Assembly (NCBI GenBank): GCA_030762175.1
Contig: CM060842.1
Coordinates: forward strand, 70,483,501 to 70,547,500
Direction: 5' to 3'
Length of the DNA stretch: 64,000 bases
Source of the DNA: Metallyticus violacea
Lineage: Eukaryota > Arthropoda > Insecta > Mantodea > Metallyticidae
Shown here: positions 57,646 to 64,000 of the stretch, piece after piece
Layout of the letters: the number at the start of each line of letters is the position of its first letter
Position numbering within the stretch: position 1 is the stretch's first letter
The notes under the pieces: model-generated
What the model was told of the DNA's origin: nothing
Database searches by the model: none
What the model saw: only the letters and a program-made list of their open reading frames with translations
Position numbers and translations under genes: made by a program

Positions 57646-58500
57646 TTTTTTTTCCAATTCTCCCAATTATCATGATGCATAATTGTTCTTTGATGATTCA
57701 TACAAATTCTTATTATATTATCCTCTTTTAGATATCAATTTCTATACTAATATTTCAATTTTTTTTCCTTTTCTTCCATTTGTACCCAATTCTGCCAGTG
57801 CTGCTCCTCTTAGTGATGCTTTCAGTAAACCTAATAACTCTTTACAAAATATCCTATGAAATACCTTAGATCTTTCTGAAACCTCTGAAAGTCCCCATAT
57901 TTCTATTCCATACATTTTCACTTCCTCCACAACATCATATAATCTTTCTGACCATTTTACCAGTATTTCTGGTATCTTATTTAGACACGTTTTCATTCCT
58001 TTCATAGCCATTTTCTCTTTAGCCATCATTTTTTTGATTGATTTCCATCCCCCATTATTACTACTAAATCTAATTCCCAAATAGTCATATTCTTTCACTA
58101 ACTTCAGCTGCTCTCTGTATAATTACCTTTTTTCATCTTTTCTTAATTTACTTCTTTTTTTAAACACAATTATTTTGGATTTCATAACATTTATTGTTAT
58201 GCCCCATTCCCTACTGAATTTACTAACTTCATTAATTGCCTTTTATAACCCCACTACTGTTATAACCTATCTTTAAATCATCTTCCTAAAGCAATCCTGG
58301 TATCTCTTTGCAATTTTTCACTGGACAGTTGAGCCTTGCAATTTCTGCCAAGATATCGTCTGTAAATAAGTTGAATAAAATAGGACTCAGCTTACATTCC
58401 TGGCTTAATCCCAGCTTTTAATCCACATCATCTGTAATTCCATTTCGATCATATCTTACACAAAACTTGACTCCTTCATACATTCACCTAATCCATATGA
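57000..58500 (-). mobile_element. LINE-D, 3' part: RT palm end, thumb and tail
   Basis: Minus-strand frames from high to low: CKLSPILFNLFTDDILAEIA then RLNCPVK and the YADD-box region as L*EDDL (about 58400-58270), MKEYDYLGIRFSSNNGGWKS (58098), CLNKIPEILVKWSERLYDVV, KMYGIEIWGLSEVSERSKVF and CKELLGLLKASLRGAALAEL (to 57742). This is the usual order in non-LTR retrotransposons. The altered FADD box and other damage make it inactive. Includes a (CT)n-T tract at 57592-57653. Confidence 0.82.
57592..57653. repeat. (CT)n-poly(T) tract
   Basis: About 23 CT repeats followed by about 17 T. Confidence 0.95.
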
Positions 58501-58518
58501 TAAACTTGTTATGTACTA

Positions 58519-58585
58519 ATTTATACCTTTGAAGGAATCCACACAGTAAAACGAAAATATAACTTTTTAATAAACAAAGAAGTTG
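58519..58585 (-). mobile_element. Penelope terminal-repeat scrap, same family as 37.9 kb
   Basis: TTTATACCTTTGAAGGAATC followed by cACACAgTAAAACGAAAATA and TAACTTTTTAATAAACAAAG matches both edges of the head-to-head pair at 37890-39487. Confidence 0.75.
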
Positions 58586-58594
58586 TTATGTACT

Positions 58595-58810
58595 GTTCTT
58601 AATTATCTAGTGAGTTGATTTGATAATCTAATGCTCCACTTACTGTTGAATTATGCAAAACTAGTTTCGCAGGCTTTTGCATGCAACAATGAAGCCGACA
58701 GTCGACTTGCAACTGAGGATGCAGGCAAAAGCCTGCGAAATTAGTTTTGCATAATTCAACAGTAAGTGGAGCATAAGATTATCAAATCGACTCACTAGAT
58801 AATTAAGGAC
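58595..58810 (+). mobile_element. Palindromic Penelope-type solo repeat with hammerhead core
   Basis: Two 86-bp arms (58595-58680 and 58725-58810), inverted and nearly identical, enclose a 44-nt loop. Reading the plus strand: an imperfect stem-I hairpin (GAAGCCGACAGTCGACTT), CTGAGGA (58713-58719), a perfect 6-bp stem-II hairpin GCAGGC-AAAA-GCCTGC, then GAAA (58737-58740). These are the conserved parts of a hammerhead ribozyme in the right order. It lies inside LINE-D; the same family occurs unpaired at 13905-14030. Confidence 0.72.
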
Positions 58811-58829
58811 ATAATAATTGCTTCGCTAT

Positions 58830-58985
58830 ATTGGTTTCGACACAAAATTAAATGTTATATTTGTTACTTACTCCTTATTTTGGTAATTTCCATTCTAACA
58901 TATCCCTATTAATAGTATCAACTGCTTTATTAAAATCGACAAAGAACATATTTAAAAGATAAAGATTGTGCACCTTAAAGGGCAA
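58830..58985 (-). mobile_element. LINE-D, RT motif A segment
   Basis: Minus-strand translation reads NMFFVDFNKAVDTINRDMLE followed by WKLPK, the RT motif A (F.DF.KAFDsi.R..lw..L) with its catalytic aspartate kept. It is separated from the rest of LINE-D by the Penelope palindrome on one side and by inserted sequence on the other. Confidence 0.82.
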
Positions 58986-59205
58986 AGGCCTCCAACAAGT
59001 AGGGGAAAGTTTGTTTGTTTGTTTGTTTGTTTGTTTTTTTTTCCCTCACCCTAATGTGGCGAGCTATTCCATACAGTTGTTCAAATGCTAATTAAGATGC
59101 TCTGTCTGACTTGTTCTTTGGCTATGGTATTTCTCACTTAACTGTTTATTTACTGTATAAGTTGCTTCTTAAGAGATTTATATTTTACTCATCCTCTTGC
59201 TACTC
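58986..59205. other. Unidentified insertion with (GTTT)n
   Basis: Interrupts the LINE-D frame between motif A and the finger region. Contains about 7 GTTT units (59009-59037). Not similar to any other repeat in the window that I could see. Confidence 0.4.
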
Positions 59206-59217
59206 TTGACCAGTTTG

Positions 59218-59483
59218 ACCCTAGGTTGCGGGTTCAAACCCGGCCAGGATCGATGGATTTTTCGGGCATGTAAATCCTAAGTATGGCTTCCTTTGGAAGG
59301 GAAGTAAAGCCATGTGTCCTGTGTCATACATTTATGGCACGAAAAAGAACCTCAAGCCTGAAAGAAGAGGCCTAGGGGCCAAATTTGTCAGCCATTTCAC
59401 GTCCTGAATAGAATGGGACGCTGATGACCTGAGATGTTAAAGAAAACCCTTAAATAAAACGACTCAAAAAAAAAAAAAAAAAA
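59218..59483 (+). repeat. SINE-B, 5'-truncated, with 12-bp target duplication
   Basis: Begins within the tRNA head, just before box B (GGGTTCAAACCC), and continues through GATCGATGGATTTTTCGGGC, GGCTTCCTTtGGAAGGGAAG and GGGACGCTGATGACCTGAGA to TAAATAAAACGACTC and an A tail. Flanked by TTGACCAGTTTG (59206-59217 and 59484-59495), identical. Confidence 0.9.
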
Positions 59484-59499
59484 TTGACCAGTTTGGATC

Positions 59500-61270
59500 T
59501 GCATGTTCCTAGAAAGAATTTATCTATCCTTCCTCATTTGTAACTTAAATATTTATCCACTATTACCATTATATTATCTACTGATCTTCTCCCAATTCTA
59601 AATCCTTCTTGAAACTCGGATATCTGCATTTTTTTCTTCCACCTACTCCTGTAACCTATCAGCAATTATCCCTGTAAATATTTTCCCTAAAATAGACAGA
59701 CTAATCCCTCTGTAGTTAACTGGTTTAATCCTATTTCCCTTTCCTTGGTATAATGGGACTACCAAACTTATCTTCCATATATTTATCACTTAACTGTCTT
59801 TTACTTTGTTTAGAAACTGAACCATTATTCTCGTACCTTTTTCTCTTTTACTGAATATTTTCCAAAATTCCCCTGGTATTCCATCCATCCCCACTGCATT
59901 ATTCTTTATCAAATTCTTTATTTGCCAATCTACCACATTAATAGTAATTTCCTGGTTTAATTTTTCATGTTTAGTATCCAGCCACCCTTTACCCATTTCA
60001 TCGTACTCTATGACACCTCAACCCCAATCAACTTCTCAGAACATTCTAACCTTTCTTTTAGAGCGATAATACTCTCCAATTTTTTTTACTATTCTTCTCC
60101 CATATTGCTTGCTTGTTTCCCTATTTTTTCCTGCCATTCCATCCTTTTTGTTTGCAACAAACATTTACCTAACAGGAAATTCTACCTATCACAATCTTTA
60201 CTACTGCTATCTCAACTTTCTCTAATATCTCCTACATATCACATACTAAGATTTTCCCTGCCTCTGAATTTATGTCTTGCCAAAAATCTTTTTCCAACTC
60301 CTATTTTCATTTGAAAATCTTTACACTTTGTAACTTAAGTTATCACATATTTATTTATAAGTAATCTCATCACTAAAGGAAAATGACTTCATCTAGTACT
60401 TTGAAATTTATAATCTATCACATCACTATATAATATGAAATCAGTGACTTAGTCCATTTGCATTTGCAAATTTAAATTCACCCTCCATACCATCTCCACT
60501 GGCCATGTTACACATCAAATTATAAACTTTACAAAATTCAAATAGTTTTTTTTACATTACTTATTACAAATATTAATTCTATTTTTCCTCACAATTGAAA
60601 TATTTTTTTTCCATTCACCTTCTTCCCCACTTCCAGCAACTTAATTTTCTCTTTAACCCTGCCATATCCTCTCCCAAATTTATGAATAAATTTTCATCAT
60701 AAAAATATGATACTTCTGGAGAGTTATACATAATCCCCAAAGCATAACTTACTTCCACATCTTTTATTTTATTAAGTCTTAAGCACAAAACTTGTCTTTT
60801 TGATCCCACTTTTCCCCATTCACACATAATTCACTGCTCTTCTTTATAAACACACCAAGCAGACTCGAAGCTCTTCCTTTAGCCCTTTTTCTACAACAGT
60901 TTCACTTAAAAACTATCCTGCATGCGCAGTGTGTTGAATCCTGTCAGCAGCAAGTGGCGCAATATACCCAGCTGTTGAAAATCATACCATGCATGTAAAT
61001 AGTTTGTACGTGAAAGCCCCATAGCATTTCTCCCTATATAAACAAAATCATCCATCTCTATACTTTCTTCTTCATCAATCCATGTCTCTGTCACCACCTT
61101 CACATCTCCTAATTTTAATACCTCAAACACTTTACTGGCTTATTATTTTAATTTTTAAACCTTCTGCATTCCAAACAAAATACTTTGATCTCTAGTCTCT
61201 ATCTTTGACTATATCTCTTTGTTGTTTAAACCTTTCAAATTTCACTTTGAGCCTTGTTGTCATCCTTTCC
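59500..61270 (-). mobile_element. LINE-D, endonuclease and RT finger region
   Basis: Minus strand, high to low: KVFEVLKLGDVKVVTETWID and EEESIEMDDFVYIGRNA (about 61150-61020, the AP-endonuclease TETW motif), CEWGKVGSKRQVLCLRLNKI (60820 region), DMAGLKRKLSCWKWG, DWQIKNLIKNNAVGMDGIPG followed by EFWKIF (59930-59860, RT finger motif), and NYRGISLSILGKIF (about 59720-59680). Order and motifs are those of an APE-type LINE. Frames are broken throughout. Confidence 0.82.
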
Positions 61271-61282
61271 TTTGTATCTACA

Positions 61283-61650
61283 GCCATGGGTGGCTGAGGT
61301 CGTTAAGGCACGAACTCTTGAGTGTGAGGTCTGGGGTTCGAATCCCACTAGGGCCTCCTCCCTGACTGAGGTTTTTTCCAGGTTTTCCTCAGTCCTCATA
61401 AATGGCAAATGCCGGGGAGGTACCCTAAACTTAGGTCTGGAACACTTCCTTCCTTAAAAATAAATCCTTTCCTGGTTTTCCTCAGTCCTCATAAATGGCA
61501 AATGCCAGGGAGGTACCCTAAACTTAGGCCTGAAATGCTACCTTCCTTAAAAATAAATCCTTTCCCAATATATCATTTCATCTCATGTACCATCAGTGTC
61601 CATCACCTATGGTGCCTCTGTAGCAAAAACGGGTGTTAAACACTATTCAT
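61283..61650 (+). repeat. SINE-A with internal 93-bp tandem duplication
   Basis: Head CATGGGTGGCTGAGGTCGTT with box B GGTTCGAATCCCAC. The body segment GGTTTTCCTCAGTCCTCATA...AAATCCTTTCC occurs twice in tandem (61381-61473 and 61474-61566). 3' end as in other copies. Flanks TTTCCTTTGTATC and ATTCCTTTGTGTC look like a diverged target duplication. Lies inside LINE-D. Confidence 0.88.
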
Positions 61651-61659
61651 TCATTCCTT

Positions 61660-62270
61660 TGTGTCCATATTTTCTTGATTATTTCTTATCTCTAAAATAC
61701 TGCCTTCCAGTGTTGAGACAACTGCCAGTCCTCTTTCACCCAGCTGTAGCTAAGGCCGCTGCTTCCTTTCACTGTTTCCTGTCCAGAGATGCCATCCTTC
61801 TAAATGATATCATATGACTACTTGGTTCCCCCTCTATGGCTTTTCGCCATATGTGTTGATATTCTTTTGTCAGCTTCTTCTTGCTTCTTTACCACTTCAA
61901 TCCTATTGTTTATCTACCACCTCATCACTTCTCTTGCAATTTTTCTTTGATCTGTTTTCTGCCATTTACCATCAACACAGCTACAATTCTTTGACAAATG
62001 CACTTTTTCCATTATCCCTAGATTCTTTCAATTTTTGAAATAATATGCTTCTATATTTTTTTTTGCTCTTCATTGTAGTCCTGTTCCATATAAATTTTCA
62101 TCCCCTTCAATTTTCCAACACTTTTAATATCTGTCATTTCAAATTCATTGTTGCTACCTTCACCATGGTTGGTCTAAATTTTTCACTTCTTTTTCCAAAT
62201 CTTAAAATGTTTCCCATCCAACCAGTTTTATACATATTTTAATTTTAAAAATCTCTTCCTCTTCCTCTGA
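61660..62270 (-). mobile_element. LINE-D, ORF1-like region
   Basis: Minus-strand frames give GNILRFGKRSEKFRPTMVKV followed by ATMNLK and then ILKVLENLKGMKIYMEQDYN, the RRM-like pattern of LINE ORF1 proteins (RP..vk......k..il...knLKg..iyi). Position upstream of the endonuclease on the same strand supports ORF1. Start not defined. Confidence 0.6.
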
Positions 62271-63427
62271 AGAAAAATAGAGTATTACTTAAATCTTCTT
62301 GGTGTATAATTTCCCACATGACAGGAGAACTAGGCCTTCTTGGGCTTTAATGCACACAAAGAAGAAGATGCATAAGAATATGTTTTTTCTGATGAATTGG
62401 ACATCACCAAAAATGTACTATCATAGCTATGTGTAGCAGTTCATATTTAATTACTCCTGTATGCTCTAATCATCAATCTTCTTTGTAGTTTCATTTTGAT
62501 ATATAGAAAGAATGTAATACATCCAATAAAATGACCATTTAGTGCTCAATATTGTTGATGTAATGGCATCATGCTTCTCTACAAAGCTATTAGGAAAAGA
62601 AAGTAGTTCTTTGGTAACATTTTTAATTTTGGAGAGAGACAGAAGAAATCTTGTAGTGGAACAGATCTAAATATTCACCCAAAAATATTATTGTGAAACC
62701 TAGGGAGAGTTTCCAGCAAAGAAAATAACAAAAACCCTTGCATATTACTACTTTTGGTTTAAGTGTTATAAGAATGCATGCATTTTTACTTCTTTAAATA
62801 GTCTATATGCATAATGCCAGTAAATGAATCATTTTGCTGCCAGGGATTGACTGATTTTATGTGCCACAAACTTTGATTTCCTCATATTACAACATATTAA
62901 GTGATACACAATTGATCATAAATAGACCACAGCATACATACAAATACACAAACTCATTTATACAATATAATACAGGACAAATATTAGGAATATATGTCCA
63001 GCATTGTTCCACCTGAAACTTCCTTTTGACTACCAATATTGAAACGTACATATGTTCTAGCAATTCACACTATATTTTATTAATATAAAAACAGTTGTTT
63101 TGAATGCACTTCATTTTTTTTCTTCCCTTTCCCACTTTGAGAAGAAGTTACATTAATTAGGTACAGGGGCACTTCAAAACTAAGATTGTTAAAGCTGCAC
63201 GTAAAATGAAAATGTTATTGTTTTAAAAAATACTCATAATTGTTAATGAAATACAAAGCACATGTCATATTCAGTAACTTGTTCATCAGGTTTGCCATCC
63301 AACTAATTTTTATAACCTGCAGCAAATTGTTGGGCATGGGGAAGAAGAATCATTGATTGTATTCCAAATAAAAGCAACTCATCAATTAACCCCCCATTGC
63401 TTCCCTTCCACCTTTCTTTGTCCACAG

Positions 63428-63604
63428 AGCTCAAAGCATGAAGAACGCAAGCAGTTGCTGGAAGCTATGTCAATTATGAGTAGTGGGCTTGACAAGTCAG
63501 AAAAAAAGGAAAGAAGCTCCAAGTCAAAGGATAAGCTGAGAGACAAAACAATCACAGATGAGGAGAAGGAGTTACGTAAAGAACGCAAACTTGGAAGAAA
63601 AAGG
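63428..63604 (+). CDS. THOC2: THOC2-like, ninth exon, charged tail
   Basis: 177 bp, phase 0/0. The acceptor has a long pyrimidine tract (ccttccacctttctttgtccacag overall) and the donor is GTATGT. It encodes SSKHEERKQLLEAMSIMSSG, then LDKSEKKERSSKSKDKLRDK and a Lys/Arg/Glu-rich end (EEKELRKERKLGRKR). It joins the phase-0 end of the eighth exon (SSSSSK | SSKHEER). The composition fits the THOC2 tail. Whether exons are missed inside the huge preceding intron cannot be decided by eye. Confidence 0.8.
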
Positions 63605-63709
63605 GTATGTATAAATTTGAAAATGAGTTATATGAAAGTAATTTTTAATAGCTGTTTAATATTAATGTTAAAAGTAGGCCACATTTAATTTATTTATCTT
63701 GTTCTGCAG
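63605..63709 (+). other. THOC2 shortest intron (105 bp)
   Basis: GTATGT...ttctgcag; AT-rich, no element. Confidence 0.8.
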
Positions 63710-63767
63710 GATCGTGCTGAAGAAGCTTTGTTATTGGAACAAAAAAGAAGGAAAGAAGAAGAAAAAG
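63710..63767 (+). CDS. THOC2: THOC2-like, tenth exon, last one in the window
   Basis: 58 bp, enters in phase 0 after ttgttctgcag and leaves with one base before GTAATT. It encodes DRAEEALLLEQKRRKEEEK. The preceding intron is just 105 bp, the shortest in the window. The reading frame is still open at the donor, so the stop codon and 3' UTR lie beyond position 64000. Confidence 0.78.
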
Positions 63768-64000
63768 GTAATTGTTTTGGGCCATACTTTAGTACATGCG
63801 AACTATTTTAAAATTTATCTAAAATAACAGCGAATGAGTGGAGACATATTATAGTGTGAATTAATAACAAAAGAGTGAGGACATTGTTAGAGCACAATGT
63901 GAACACTTTGGAGTTCGTGGTCCCATGCAACAGCCCATAGACTTAGATGGTGCATTATTAATATAGTACAATTTAACACTGGGTGTGTTTCTTCAATTTT
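63768..64000 (+). other. THOC2 intron, cut by window end
   Basis: Starts GTAATT after exon 10. Nothing recognisable before the window ends. Confidence 0.7.

Larger units (their letters stand above)
28670..63427 (+). other. THOC2 giant intron, 34.8 kb
   Basis: Bounded by exon 8 (donor GTTAGT) and exon 9, in matching phase 0. It contains the elements listed separately. Stretches where I recognise nothing: 28670-31778, 31860-33330 (except a candidate exon at 32395), 34085-35345, 35520-36550, 36910-37090, 37400-37890, 39490-44440, 46300-48250, 48560-50080, 52120-53170 (except microsatellites) and 62275-63427. All are AT-rich. Confidence 0.65.

Noticed and set aside
59967..60314. Plus-strand 115-codon frame
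   Set aside because: Reverse complement of the LINE-D endonuclease/RT region; composition is Ser/Phe/Leu-rich as expected for the antisense of a Lys/Glu-rich frame.

Overview
The window is a piece of an animal nuclear genome. It is AT-rich, its genes are split by long introns with GT-AG borders, and there are no operons or ribosome binding sites. One host gene is recognisable: ten plus-strand exons of a THOC2-like gene (THO complex subunit 2, nuclear mRNA processing and export). Neither the gene start nor its end is in the window. The phases of the ten exons join without a break into about 587 codons. Exons 1-4 (3177-11494) encode the conserved Tho2 C-terminal region. Exons 5-10 (24780-63767) encode the basic, low-complexity tail with a Gln-rich tract. 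The mobile elements (Penelope-like elements, mariner and Tc1 elements, non-LTR retrotransposons, tRNA-derived SINEs) suggest an arthropod. A chelicerate is possible, but the sequence does not settle it.

Almost everything else is intronic mobile DNA in various stages of decay. 1-3176: intron with two SINE-A copies, ATT/ATC microsatellites and a perfect 23-bp hairpin. 3369-5233: an internally deleted mariner with both ends. 5363-10510: minus-strand LINE pieces, a hammerhead-bearing Penelope remnant, a SINE-B relic, a Penelope GIY-YIG fragment and a mariner C-terminus. 11495-24779: SINE-A, three Penelope remnants, a minus-strand LINE, a full SINE-B, a palindrome with a hammerhead core, a 112-114 bp minisatellite and a Tc1 element. 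25127-26660: an intron largely made of a mariner with a SINE-A tail inside it. 28670-63427: a single 34.8-kb intron holding a Penelope RT fragment, two more mariner relics, a palindromic Penelope solo repeat, a head-to-head Penelope pair, a TIR element near 44.4-45.1 kb, a LINE RNase H piece, a large TIR element carrying a split Penelope copy (53.2-56.0 kb), and a roughly 5-kb LINE interrupted by a Penelope palindrome and two SINEs (57.0-62.3 kb).

The most interesting recurring structure is a hammerhead-ribozyme-like motif, CTGANGATG + short hairpin + GAAAC. It occurs about ten times in Penelope-like debris, typically just after the end of the GIY-YIG reading frame. In several copies it sits in the loop of a long palindrome made of two inverted copies of the element's terminal repeat (20455-20630, 35347-35515, 58595-58810; head-to-head at 37931-39487). 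Hammerhead ribozymes in Penelope-like elements are known. The repeated palindromic arrangement and the number of diverged families in one intronic region are worth following up.

All homology calls were made by eye from translated motifs; no database search was run.
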